Assembly (NCBI GenBank): GCA_030447925.1
Contig: JAUJNX010000009.1
Span: 149,401-213,400 of the forward strand
DNA length: 64,000 bases
Origin: Egibacteraceae bacterium
Lineage (GTDB): Bacteria > Actinomycetota > Nitriliruptoria > Euzebyales > Egibacteraceae
Reading direction: 5' to 3'
Position 1 is the first letter of the stretch. Every line of letters starts with the position of its first letter. This document shows, one piece after another, positions 44,976 to 53,894 of the stretch. The translations under genes and the position numbers were made by a program. The notes under the pieces were generated by a model that was not told the DNA's origin, did not search any database, and saw only the letters and a list, made by a program, of their open reading frames with translations.

Positions 44976-45680
44976 ATGCGGGTCCTGCTGGCCGACGACC
45001 AGGCGCTCATGCGCACGGGCTTCCGGCTGATCCTTGAGGCCGAGGACGACATCGTCGTGGCGGGGGAGGCCGCCGACGGCGAGGAGGCGGTCCTCAAGGC
45101 CGCCCGCGTCCGCCCCGACGTCGTGCTCATGGACATCCGCATGCCGCGGATGGACGGCATCGAGGCGACCCGGCGCATCACCGCCGCTCCCGGCGCGCCG
45201 AGGGTCCTGGTCCTCACCACCTTCGACCTGGACGACTACGTCTACGGCGCGCTGCGCGCCGGCGCCAGCGGTTTCCTGCTGAAGGACGCGCCGCCCGAGG
45301 AGCTGATCCACGCCCTGCACGTGGTCGCCGCCGGCGACGCGCTGCTCGCGCCCGGGGTGACCCGGCGGCTGCTGGAGGAGTTCGCGGCCCGCCCCGACCC
45401 CGGCGCCGCGCCCCCGCCGGTCGAGGGGCTGACCGAGCGCGAGCGCGAGGTGCTGGTCCTGGTCGCCCGCGGCCTGTCCAACGCCGAGATCGCCGACGAG
45501 CTGGTGGTGGGGGAGACCACGGTGAAGACCCACGTCGGGCGCGTCCTGCAGAAGCTGCACCTGCGCGACCGGATCCAGGCCGTCGTCTACGGGTACGAGG
45601 CGGGCCTCGTCCGCCCGGGCGCCCGGTCGGCCGGTGATCAGCGCACGGGTGGACGCGGGGATCACCGCCGCGGCGGATGA
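44976..45680 (+). CDS. LuxR/NarL-type response regulator
   Basis: 234 residues. Receiver domain with Asp7/Asp8, phosphoacceptor Asp53 in VVLMDIRMP, Thr in VLVLTTFD and Lys in GFLLKDAPPEE. The linker is Pro-rich, followed by a LuxR HTH: LTEREREVLVLVARGLSNAE, IADELVVGETTVKTHVGRVL. The last ~25 residues are Gly/Arg-rich and may be spurious readthrough after the normal HTH end. It probably controls the ABC transporter genes immediately downstream. Starts at ATG 44976, one base beyond the repeat array. Confidence 0.93.
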   Translation: MRVLLADDQALMRTGFRLILEAEDDIVVAGEAADGEEAVLKAARVRPDVVLMDIRMPRMDGIEATRRITAAPGAPRVLVLTTFDLDDYVYGALRAGASGFLLKDAPPEELIHALHVVAAGDALLAPGVTRRLLEEFAARPDPGAAPPPVEGLTEREREVLVLVARGLSNAEIADELVVGETTVKTHVGRVLQKLHLRDRIQAVVYGYEAGLVRPGARSAGDQRTGGRGDHRRGG

Positions 45681-45738
45681 CGCGGGCGCCGCGCGGCGGG
45701 ACCGTCGGGGGCACGCACCGACCGACGAGGAGCCCCGC

Positions 45739-46518
45739 GTGGAGACCACGACCGCCGACCTGGACCTGCCCCCCCACGCCGGCCTGCCGCGCGCCGCGGC
45801 CAGGACCGTGCGGCTGACCAAGACCTACGGCCGCGCCGACACCGCGGTGACCGCGCTGGACGGGGTCGACCTGGCCTTCGAGGCGGGCCGGTACACCGCC
45901 GTCATGGGGCCGTCGGGGTCGGGCAAGTCGACCCTGCTGCACCTGCTCGCCGCGCTGGACCGCCCGACCTCGGGAGCCGTGTTCCTGGGCGACACCGACG
46001 TGTCGTCGCTGTCGGAGCGCGCGCTGACCCGCCTGCGCCGGGACCGCATCGGCTTCGTCTTCCAGTCGTTCAACCTGGTCCCCACCCTCAACGCGGTCGA
46101 GAACATCACGCTGCCCCAGCGCCTGGCCGGGCGCCGCCCCGACCGGGCGTGGCTGGACCGCGTGGTCGCGACCGTCGGGCTGGGCGACCGCCTGCGCCAC
46201 CGGCCCGGCGAGCTGTCCGGCGGCCAGCAGCAGCGCGTCGCGGTCGCCCGCGCCCTGGCGGGCCGCCCGGAGATCGTCTTCGCCGACGAGCCCACCGGCA
46301 ACCTGGACTCGCGCTCGGGGGGCGAGGTGCTCGGCTTCCTGCGCGCCTCGGTCGACGAGGACGCCCAGACCGTCGTGATGGTCACCCACGACCCCGGCGC
46401 CGCGGCCTACGCCGACCGCGTCGTCTTCCTGGCCGACGGGCGGGTCGCGTCCGAGCTGACCGACCCCACCGCCGAGCGCGTCCTGGACGCCCTCAAGCGC
46501 CTGGAGGTCCGGCCGTGA
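45739..46518 (+). CDS. LolD/MacB-type ABC transporter ATPase
   Basis: 259 residues from GTG 45739 (GAGGAG upstream). Walker A GPSGSGKST, Q-loop FVFQSFNLVPTLNAVENI, signature LSGGQQQRVAVARALAGRPE, Walker B IVFADEPTGNLDS and H-loop VMVTHD. This subfamily works with FtsX-domain permeases as mechanotransmission systems for lipoproteins, antibiotics or envelope-stress sensing. The stop overlaps the permease GTG start. Ordered after a kinase and regulator, it forms a sense-and-respond module (BceAB/LiaRS-like logic, inferred). Confidence 0.93.
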   Translation: METTTADLDLPPHAGLPRAAARTVRLTKTYGRADTAVTALDGVDLAFEAGRYTAVMGPSGSGKSTLLHLLAALDRPTSGAVFLGDTDVSSLSERALTRLRRDRIGFVFQSFNLVPTLNAVENITLPQRLAGRRPDRAWLDRVVATVGLGDRLRHRPGELSGGQQQRVAVARALAGRPEIVFADEPTGNLDSRSGGEVLGFLRASVDEDAQTVVMVTHDPGAAAYADRVVFLADGRVASELTDPTAERVLDALKRLEVRP

Positions 46519-49121
46519 TCGGCGTCGCCCTGGCCAACCTGCGCAGCGCCCCCGGGCGCCTGATCGCCACCGCCCTTGCGATCGTCCTGTCGATCGCCTT
46601 CGTGACCGGCACGCTGGTCCTCACCGACACCATCGACGCGAGCTTCGCCGACGCCTTCGGCGGCGGCGGCGCCGCCGACGTGACCGTCCGCGGCCAGGCC
46701 GCCTTCGGCGACGACCTGGAGCGCCCCGGCGTCGACCCGGCCCTGGCCGAGGTCGTGGCGGGGGTCGACGGCGTCGCCGCCGCCGAGGCCCGCTACGCCG
46801 CCCCGGTCGCCTTCACCGGCCCCGACGGCGCCGCGGTGTCCAACCCCGGCCCGCCGACGACCGCCGTCGACGTGCCCACCGTCGCCGCGCTGGCGACCGT
46901 CGAGCTGCGCGACGGCCGCCTGGCCGCCGCCGCGGACGAGGTCGCGCTGGCGGCGGCTGCCGCCGAGGAGCAGGGCGTCGCCGTCGGCGACGCGGTGACC
47001 CTGGCGCTCGACGGCGCGGCCCGCGACCTCACCGTGGTCGGCACCTTCGGCGGCCCCGACGGCGCCGAGGTCGTCGACGGCACCACCGCGCTGTTCGACG
47101 ACGCGACCGCCGTGGCGGAGCTGGGCGCGGGCGGGGCGGCGTCGATCGCCGTGCTCGCCGCCGACGGCGCGGACGTGCCGGCGCTGCGCGACGCGGTCGC
47201 CCGGGCGGCCGGCGACGGCGTCGACGTGGTCACCGGCGACGAGCTGGCCGCGGAGACCACCGCCGCCTTCGGCACCGTCCTGGACTACATCACCGTCGCG
47301 CTGGTCGGCTTCGCGGGCGTCTCGCTGCTGGTCGGCGCGGTGCTGATCTTCAACACCTTCGCGATCACCGTCGCCCAGCGCACCCGCGAGCTGGCCCTCC
47401 TGCGCGCCGTCGGCGCCGGCCGCGGCCAGGTCCTCACCGCGGTCCTGGTCGAGGCGGGCGTGATCGGCGCCGCCGGGTCCGCCGCCGGCTTCGGCGTCGG
47501 CGTCGGGCTGGCCGCCGGGCTGCTCGCGGTGCTCGAGGCCGTCGGGTTCCCGCTGCCCGCGGCGCCCCTGCAGGTCCTCGCGCTGACCCCGGTCGTCGCC
47601 GTCGGGCTGGGGGTCGCCGTCACGCTGGTGTCGGCGGTCCTGCCCGCCCTGGCCGCCACGCGGGTACCACCCGTCGCGGCGCTGCAGGCGGTCGCGGCCC
47701 CGCCCGTGCGCCGCCCGGGCGCGGCGCGGGTCCTGCCGGGGCCCCGAGCAGGAGCTCGGGATGCGGGCCACGATGCTGTCCACGCATCGGGGCTCGTCCT
47801 GCTGGCCGCCGGCGTCGCCGCCCTCGCCTGGGGCCTGGTCAGCGACCCGGCGGCCCTGCCCGCGCCGCGCCTGGCCGTCATCGGGGCGGGCGCCCTGGGC
47901 GTCCTGGCCGGCACCGGGGTGCTGACCCCGGTCCTGGTGCGGCCCCTCGTCGGGCTGCTGGGCGCGCCCGTGGCCGCCGCGCGCGGGCTGCAGGGGCAGC
48001 TGGCGCGGGAGAACGCGCTGCGCAACCCCGCGCGGACCGCCGCGACCTCCGCCGCCCTCATGATCGGGCTCGGCCTGGTCAGCTTCGCCCTGGTGTTCGC
48101 CTCGTCGCTGCGCGCGTCGGTCACCGCCACCCTGGAGGAGCAGTTCCGCGCCGACCTGCAGGTGCAGGGCGCCAGCTTCGGCCCGCCCGTCACCCTCCCC
48201 GAGGAGGTCGCGGGCGTGGTAGCGGCGGTCGACGGCGTCGCCGTCGCGTCGGTGGCGCGCGAGGCCGACGTCGGCGTCGACGGCGTCGCCCGCGAGCAGA
48301 CCCCCGGCGACCCCCCCACCATCGCCCCCGTGCTGTCGGTCGCCGTCGTCGACGGCGACCTCGCCGACCTGGACGGCGGTGTGGCGGTCGCGTCGGGCGT
48401 GGCGACCGACCTCGGCCTCGCGGTCGGGGACGACCTGCCGGTCCAGTGGCGGCCCGACGCCGACCCCGAGCCGGTGCGCATCGTCGCGCTGTACGAGCAG
48501 AGCGGCCTGCCGTTCGGGGGCGGCGTCGGCCAGCTGGTCGTCGCCGCGGAGCGGCTCCTCGCCGCCCTGCCCGAGGTCGCGCCGACCGGGGTGCTGGTCG
48601 CGGTCGCCGACGGCGCCGGCGTCGCGGACGTCCGCGCCGATGTGGAGACCGCGCTGGCCGACTACCCCGGCGCCGTGGTGGTCGACAGCCAGGAGGTCCT
48701 GGACGAGGTGACCGCGACCATCAACCAGATCCTCGTGCTCATCGGCGCGCTGCTCGCCCTGTCGGTCCTGATCGCGCTGTTCGGGATCGTCAACACGCTG
48801 AGCCTGTCGATCCTGGAGCGGACCCGCGAGATCGGGCTGCTGCGGGCCGTGGGGATGCTGCGGACCCAGGTGCGCACGATGATCCGCTGGGAGGCGGTGC
48901 TGGTCGCCGTCCTCGGCGCGGTCCTGGGCGTCGGCATCGGCGTGCTGTTCGGGTGGATCCTGCAGCTGGCGCTCGCGGGCGACGGGCTGTCGACGCTGTC
49001 CCTGCCCTGGCTCCAGCTGGTCGCGGCGTTCGTCCTCGCCGGCGTCGCCGGGGTGCTCGCGGCCGTCGTCCCGGCCCGGCGGGCCGCCCGCCTGGACGTC
49101 CTGCGGGCCCTGTCCATCTAG
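46515..49121 (+). CDS. FtsX-domain ABC permease (two FtsX modules)
   Basis: 868 residues. Membrane helix near residues 12-35 (LIATALAIVLSIAFVTGTLV), an extracellular domain to about 250, three helices 255-395 with the FtsX signature TRELALLRAVGAGRGQVLTA, two helices near 430-475, a second helix-anchored half with PARTAATSAALMIGLGLVSF, a second extracellular domain, and the final three helices with TREIGLLRAVGMLRTQVRTM. This 10-helix arrangement is that of large actinobacterial FtsX exporters. Its extracellular parts are Ala/Asp-rich with no enzymatic motif. The stop is followed immediately by a reverse-oriented copy of the 30-bp repeat. Confidence 0.9.
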   Translation: MIGVALANLRSAPGRLIATALAIVLSIAFVTGTLVLTDTIDASFADAFGGGGAADVTVRGQAAFGDDLERPGVDPALAEVVAGVDGVAAAEARYAAPVAFTGPDGAAVSNPGPPTTAVDVPTVAALATVELRDGRLAAAADEVALAAAAAEEQGVAVGDAVTLALDGAARDLTVVGTFGGPDGAEVVDGTTALFDDATAVAELGAGGAASIAVLAADGADVPALRDAVARAAGDGVDVVTGDELAAETTAAFGTVLDYITVALVGFAGVSLLVGAVLIFNTFAITVAQRTRELALLRAVGAGRGQVLTAVLVEAGVIGAAGSAAGFGVGVGLAAGLLAVLEAVGFPLPAAPLQVLALTPVVAVGLGVAVTLVSAVLPALAATRVPPVAALQAVAAPPVRRPGAARVLPGPRAGARDAGHDAVHASGLVLLAAGVAALAWGLVSDPAALPAPRLAVIGAGALGVLAGTGVLTPVLVRPLVGLLGAPVAAARGLQGQLARENALRNPARTAATSAALMIGLGLVSFALVFASSLRASVTATLEEQFRADLQVQGASFGPPVTLPEEVAGVVAAVDGVAVASVAREADVGVDGVAREQTPGDPPTIAPVLSVAVVDGDLADLDGGVAVASGVATDLGLAVGDDLPVQWRPDADPEPVRIVALYEQSGLPFGGGVGQLVVAAERLLAALPEVAPTGVLVAVADGAGVADVRADVETALADYPGAVVVDSQEVLDEVTATINQILVLIGALLALSVLIALFGIVNTLSLSILERTREIGLLRAVGMLRTQVRTMIRWEAVLVAVLGAVLGVGIGVLFGWILQLALAGDGLSTLSLPWLQLVAAFVLAGVAGVLAAVVPARRAARLDVLRALSI

Positions 49122-49147
49122 GGGTGCACCTCAGGCGCCGGGCTCGA
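49122..49147 (-). repeat. Single, partial 30-bp repeat copy in reverse orientation
   Basis: GGGGTGCACCTCAGGCGCCG directly follows the permease stop codon and is the complement of the repeat unit found at 44885. Here the unit points against the direction of transcription, unlike the other three sites. Confidence 0.75.
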
Positions 49148-49246
49148 CCGGCGTGCAGGGCGGAGCCCGCAGGGGTCCGAAGGCCCGGGGGTGGGCCCGG
49201 CCGCCCGACCGGTCGGGCGGCCGGCCCGCCTTGGTACGGTGTGCCC

Positions 49247-50554
49247 ATGCGCAGGCTGCGGGAGCCCTCGCGCGCGGGACGGTCGGCGCCGCCGACCTCG
49301 TCCCGGCGGTGGCGGCGTTCGCGCTGGAGGTCTCCTTCCTGCTGCTCATCACCCCGCTGGTGGACACGGGCCGCCCCGTCCCGCTGGTGGTGGGGCTGGC
49401 GCTGCTGGGCCTGCGCTGCGCGCCGCTGGTCCTGCGCCGCCACGCGCCGCTGACGGTCCTGGCCTTCCTCACCGTTCTGCTGGCCGTGACCGCCGCGATC
49501 GGCCTCGGGGTGGCGAACTTCGCCTTTGTCGCCGGGGTCTACACCGCCGCCGCTCGCGTCGATCGGCGACGGTCGGTCGCTGCGCTCGTCGTGCTCCTCG
49601 TGGTCATCGTGGTCCTCGACGTCGTCCTCGGGCGCGGCGAGCTGCTGCCCCTGGAGGTCCTGACCACCTTCAGCGCGTGGGTGATGGGGACCGCGCCCAG
49701 ACCCAGCGCGCGTACACCGCCTCGGTGGAGGAGACGGCGCGGCTGGCCGTGCGCGAGCGCGAGGAGCGGGCCCTGCGCCAGCTCGCCGACGAGCGCGCGC
49801 GCATCGCCGGGAGCTGCACGACGTCGTCGCGCAGGCGGTGGTGCTCGTCGTCCTGCAGACCGGCGCGGCCGCCGCGTGCTGCGGACCGACCCCGACGCGG
49901 CCGACGGGCTGCTCGACCAGGTCGAGTCCGCGGGTCGCAGCGGCCTGCAGGAGATGCGCCGCATGCTCACCGTGCTGCGCCCGGAGTCGTCCGGCCCGCG
50001 CCCGCCCGACCCCGGGATCGACGACCTCGCGCTCCTGGCCCGGCGGTTCGCCGCCGCGGGGCTGCCCGTGCACCTGGAGCTGGCGGGCGAGGAGCGACCG
50101 CTCCCGCCGGACCTCAGCCTCACCGGCTACCGGGTCGTGCAGGAGGCGCTGACCAACGCGCTGCAGCACGCCGACGCCACCGCGGTCCGCGTCCGCGTCG
50201 ACCGCGCGGGACGACGGGCTTACCATCGAGGTCTGCGACGACGGCACCAGCCCCCGCCCGCGGTCGGAGCGGGCGGGCGGCCAGGGCCTGCGCGGCATGC
50301 GCGAGCGGGTGCGGGCGCTCGGCGGCGCCGTCGACGCCGGCCCCCGCCCGGGCGGCGGGTTCGCGGTCCACGCGCGGCTCCCGCTGGACGCCGCCTCCGA
50401 CGTCGGCGTCCCCGACCGGCCGGCGCGGCGGCCCGGTCCCGCGCCCACGTACGCTGCGGGCACGGGACCGAGGAAGGGGAGATGGGGATGGCCGTCGCCA
50501 CCGGCGCGACCTCCACCACGCGGGCGGGCCTCGCCGCGCGCACGGTCGGGCTGA
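49247..50554 (+). CDS. NarL-type sensor histidine kinase, second copy (several frame breaks)
   Basis: Paralogue of the kinase at 43727. ATG 49247 opens MRRLREPSRAG, then a break leads into membrane helices (AAFALEVSFLLLITPLV, VPLVVGLALLGL, VALVVLLVVIVVLDVVL). Coiled coil QRAYTASVEETARLAVRERE; breaks near 49690, 49810 and 49880 surround the phosphoacceptor His in ELHDVVAQAVVLVVLQTGAA; N box YRVVQEALTNALQHADATAV; after another break, IEVCDDGTSPRP and GGQGLRGMRERVRALGG. The frame remains open past the expected end (about 50400) and overlaps the ATPase start, so another missed base near the C-terminus is likely. Confidence 0.8.
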
Positions 50555-51261
50555 CCAAGACCCACGGCCGCGGCGCGACCGCCGTGCACGCCCTGCGGCA
50601 GGTGTCGCTGGACTTCCCCCGCGGGCCAGTTCACCGCGGTCATGGGCCCGTCGGGGTCGGGCAAGTCGACGCTGCTGCACTGCCTGGCGGGCCTGGACAC
50701 CCCGACGTCGGGCTCGGTGTTCCTCGGCGACACCGACCTCGCCGCCCTCGGCGAGCGCGAGCTGACCCGCCTGCGCCGCGACCGCGTCGGCTTCGTCTTC
50801 CAGGCATTCAACCTGGTCCCGACGCTGGACGCGGCGGAGAACATCCAGCTCCCGCGCCGCCTGGCCGGGCGCCGGGTCGACCGCGCCTGGTTCGACCGCG
50901 TCGTGGACACGATGGGCCTGCGCGACCGGCTGTCCCACCGCCCCGCCGAGCTGTCGGGCGGCCAGCAGCAGCGCGTGGCCGTCGCCGCGCGCTGGCCGGA
51001 CGGGCGGAGATCGTGTTCGCCGACGAGCCAACCGGCAACCTCGACTCGCGCAGCGGCGCCGAGGTCCTGGGGTTCCTGCGCCGGGCGGTCGACGAGGACG
51101 GCCAGACCGTGCTCATGGTCACCCACGACGCCGGTGCCGCGGCGACCGCCGACCGCGTCCTGTTCCTCGCCGACGGGCGGGTCGTGGGCGAGCTCGCGTC
51201 GCCCACCGCCGACGGGGTCCTGGACGCCCTGAAGTCGCTCGACCCCGCCCGGGACGCCTGA
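50482..51261 (+). CDS. LolD/MacB-type ABC ATPase, second copy (two frame breaks)
   Basis: Paralogue of the ATPase at 45739 with long identical stretches. ATG 50482 (GGAAGGGGAG upstream). Frame breaks near 50625 (before FTAVMGPSGSGKST) and 50985 (between the signature LSGGQQQRVAVA and the following RAEIVFADEPTGNLDSRSG). Q-loop FVFQAFNLVPTLDAAENI and H-loop VLMVTHD intact. Ends TGA 51261, three bases before the permease GTG. Confidence 0.88.
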   Translation: MGMAVATGATSTTRAGLAARTVGLTKTHGRGATAVHALRQVSLDFPRGPVHRGHGPVGVGQVDAAALPGGPGHPDVGLGVPRRHRPRRPRRARADPPAPRPRRLRLPGIQPGPDAGRGGEHPAPAPPGRAPGRPRLVRPRRGHDGPARPAVPPPRRAVGRPAAARGRRRALAGRAEIVFADEPTGNLDSRSGAEVLGFLRRAVDEDGQTVLMVTHDAGAAATADRVLFLADGRVVGELASPTADGVLDALKSLDPARDA

Positions 51262-51264
51262 CCG

Positions 51265-53844
51265 GTGTGGCGCGCCACCGTCGCGGGACTCCTCGCGCGC
51301 CGGGCCCGCCTGCTGTCCACAGCCCTGGCGATCGTCCTGGGCGTGGCGTTCGTCACCGGCACGCTGGTCCTGTCCGACACCCTGGAGCGCGCGTTCGACG
51401 ACCTGTTCGGTGACGTGGGCGAGGCGGTGGACGTACAGGTCGCCGGCGTCGCACCGTTCGCCGGCGCGGTGGCGGTGCCGGGGGCCCCGGGCCGGCGGGC
51501 GCCGCGCCGGGGGTCCGGCGCCGGCGGTGCGGGCGCCGGGCGTCCCCGACGACGTCCTCGAGCGCGTCCGCGGGGTCCCGGGGGTCGCCGCAGCGGAGCC
51601 GCGCTACGAGGGCGTCGCCCAGCTCGTCGGCGACGACGGCCGCCCGATCGGCGGGCAGGGGCCACCCGTGCTGGGCATCGGCGTGCCCACCGTGCCCGCG
51701 TTGTCCGGCGCCGAGCTGCGCGCCGGGCGCTACCCCGCCGCGGCGGGCGAGGTCGCCATCGACCCGTCACCGCGGAGCGCGAGGGCTTCGCCGTCGGCGA
51801 CGCCGTCCGCGTCGCCGTCGCCGGCCCGGTCGAGGAGCAGACCCTGGTCGGCACCTTCGGCCGGCCCGGGGGCGGGGACCTGGCGGGCGCCACCGTGACC
51901 ATGTTCGACGAGGCCACCGCCCGCGCCCGCTTCGGGGCCGCGGGGGCGACGACGGTCGCGGTGCTCGCCGCCGACGGCGTGGCGGCCGAGGACCTGCGCG
52001 ACCGGGTGGCCGCCGCGGTGGGCGGGGACTACGAGGTCCTCACCGGCGCGCAGGCCGCCGACCGCGAGGCCGACGACATCGGCCGGCTGCTCGACTTCCT
52101 CACCACCGCGCTGCTGGTGTTCGCGGGGGTCAGCCTGTTCGTCGCGGCCTTCCTGATCTTCAACACCTTCGCGATCACCGTCGCCCAGCGCACCCGGGAG
52201 CTGGCGCTGCTGCGCGCCGTCGGCGCGAGCCGCGGTCAGGTCCTGGGCTCGGTGCTCGCCGAGGCCACGGTGGTGGGCGTCGCCGGGTCGGCGCTGGGGC
52301 TGGGGGTCGGGCTGCTCCTGGCGCGCGGGCTGGTGGCCCTGCTCGACGTCGTGGGGTTCCGCCTGCCCGGCGGCGACACCGTCGTCACCGCCCGCACCGC
52401 CGCGGTGGCGCTGGCGATCGGCCCGCTGGTCACGCTGGTCGCGGGGCTCGCGCCGGCGCTGCGCGCCACCCGGGTCGCCCCGGTGGCCGCCCTGCGCCTG
52501 GACGCCGCCGCGCCGGCGGGCCCGTCGTGGGCGCGGCTCGCCGGCGGCGCGGCCCTGCTGGCCGGCGGCGTCGGGGCGGTGGTCGCCGGGCTGGAGGGCG
52601 GCGCGCCGCTGCCCGTCGTGGCCGCCGGGGCGGTCCTGGTGCTGCTGGCCGTCGCCGCCCTCGGCGCGCTGCTCGCGCGGCCCGTCGCCGGGTTGATCGG
52701 CGCGCCGGTCGCCGCCACCCGCGGCGTGGCGGGGTTCCTCGCCCGCCAGAACACCCTGCGCAACCCGCGCCGCACCGCGTCCACCGCCGCGGCGCTGATG
52801 ATCGGCCTCGGCCTGGTCACCTTCGTGCTGGTGTTCAGCGAGTCGTTGCGGGCGTCGGTGACCGGTGTCGTGGCCCGCACCTTCGTGGCCGACTACCAGC
52901 TGTCACCGCCCGACCAGCAGGGGTTCCCCGACGCCGCCGCCGACGCCGTGGCCGCGGTCGACGGCGTCGCGACGGTCGCGCGCGTCCGCGCCGGCACCAT
53001 CGGCGTCGACGGCGACGCGCGCCGGGCGGTCGCCGTGGACCCCTCCGCCCTGGGCCGCGTGCTGGCGCCGGAGGTCGCCGACGGCGACCTCGGGCGGCTG
53101 GCCGACGGCGTCGCCCTGGACGTCGCCGTGGCCGAGGACCTCGGCGTGGGCGTCGGCGACCGCGTCGACGTCGCACTGGCCGACCCCGAGGCCGCCGAGG
53201 CGCGGGAGGTCGTCGCCGTCTACGACCGCGCGACGCTGCTCACCGGCGGGGACGTCCTCGTGCCGCTCGACCGCTTCACCGCCGCGGTGCCCGGCGTGCC
53301 CCTGTCGACGGCGCTGGTGCGGCTGGAGGACGGCGCCACCCCCGCGCAGGTGCGGCCCGGTCTCGACGCGGCGCTGGCGCCGTTCCCCGCCGTGCGGCTG
53401 GCCGACATCGAGCAGGTGCGCGACCGCCTCGACGGCCAGGTCGACCAGCTGCTCAGCCTGGTGGTCGCGCTGCTGCTGCTGTCGGTCGTGATCGCGCTGT
53501 TCGGGATCGCCAACACCCTGGGCCTGTCGGTGCTGGAGCGCACCCGCGAGCTGGGCCTGCTGCGCGCGGTGGGGATGTCGCGGCGCCAGACGCGCACGAT
53601 GGTCCGCTGGGAGTCCGTGCTCATCGCCGTGTTCGGCGCCGGGCTGGGGCTGGCCGTCGGGCTGCTGTTCGGCTGGGTGTTCACGCGCGCGCTGGAGGAC
53701 ACCGGCCTCGACGCGTTCGCCGTGCCGGTGCCGTCCGTGGCGCTGGCGGTCGTGCTCGCCGGGGTGGCCGGCGTCCTGGCCGCGGTGGTCCCGGCCTGGC
53801 GGGCCGCCCGCATCGACGTCCTCGAGGCCCTCCGCGTCGAGTGA
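51265..53844 (+). CDS. FtsX-domain ABC permease, second copy (internal out-of-frame segment)
   Basis: About 859 residues and the same layout as the first permease: N-terminal helix RARLLSTALAIVLGVAFVTG, first FtsX signature TRELALLRAVGASRGQVLGS, and C-terminal TRELGLLRAVGMSRRQTRTM. Between about 51485 and 51770 the main frame turns into Arg-rich nonsense, while the neighbouring frame carries sensible sequence (VPDDVLERVRGVPGVAAAEP, then YEGVAQLVGDDGRPIG), so two compensating indels border this stretch in the first extracellular domain. Followed by a terminator shared with the convergent ribokinase gene. Confidence 0.88.
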   Translation: MWRATVAGLLARRARLLSTALAIVLGVAFVTGTLVLSDTLERAFDDLFGDVGEAVDVQVAGVAPFAGAVAVPGAPGRRAPRRGSGAGGAGAGRPRRRPRARPRGPGGRRSGAALRGRRPARRRRRPPDRRAGATRAGHRRAHRARVVRRRAARRALPRRGGRGRHRPVTAEREGFAVGDAVRVAVAGPVEEQTLVGTFGRPGGGDLAGATVTMFDEATARARFGAAGATTVAVLAADGVAAEDLRDRVAAAVGGDYEVLTGAQAADREADDIGRLLDFLTTALLVFAGVSLFVAAFLIFNTFAITVAQRTRELALLRAVGASRGQVLGSVLAEATVVGVAGSALGLGVGLLLARGLVALLDVVGFRLPGGDTVVTARTAAVALAIGPLVTLVAGLAPALRATRVAPVAALRLDAAAPAGPSWARLAGGAALLAGGVGAVVAGLEGGAPLPVVAAGAVLVLLAVAALGALLARPVAGLIGAPVAATRGVAGFLARQNTLRNPRRTASTAAALMIGLGLVTFVLVFSESLRASVTGVVARTFVADYQLSPPDQQGFPDAAADAVAAVDGVATVARVRAGTIGVDGDARRAVAVDPSALGRVLAPEVADGDLGRLADGVALDVAVAEDLGVGVGDRVDVALADPEAAEAREVVAVYDRATLLTGGDVLVPLDRFTAAVPGVPLSTALVRLEDGATPAQVRPGLDAALAPFPAVRLADIEQVRDRLDGQVDQLLSLVVALLLLSVVIALFGIANTLGLSVLERTRELGLLRAVGMSRRQTRTMVRWESVLIAVFGAGLGLAVGLLFGWVFTRALEDTGLDAFAVPVPSVALAVVLAGVAGVLAAVVPAWRAARIDVLEALRVE

Positions 53845-53883
53845 CCCGCCCCGGCCCCCGCCGCCGGGCGAGGCCGGGGCGGG
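53845..53883. terminator. Bidirectional hairpin between permease and ribokinase genes
   Basis: CCCGCCCCGGCC (53845-53856) pairs perfectly with 53872-53883 around a 15-base loop, starting right after the permease TGA and ending 11 bases before the ribokinase stop on the other strand. Confidence 0.65.
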
Positions 53884-53894
53884 GCGGGGACGCG

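Noticed and set aside
46407..47783. Minus-strand frame opposite the first FtsX permease
   Set aside because: Gly/Arg/Asp-rich shadow of a gene with clear membrane helices and FtsX signatures.
49153..51261. Single 702-codon kinase-ATPase fusion protein
   Set aside because: The fusion appears only because the frame errors happen to keep one frame open. A separate ribosome site and ATG (50482) precede the ATPase, and the paralogous module has two genes.
51410..51898. Separate gene inside the second FtsX permease
   Set aside because: Its translation is the missing part of the permease's first extracellular domain, read in a shifted frame between two compensating indels.
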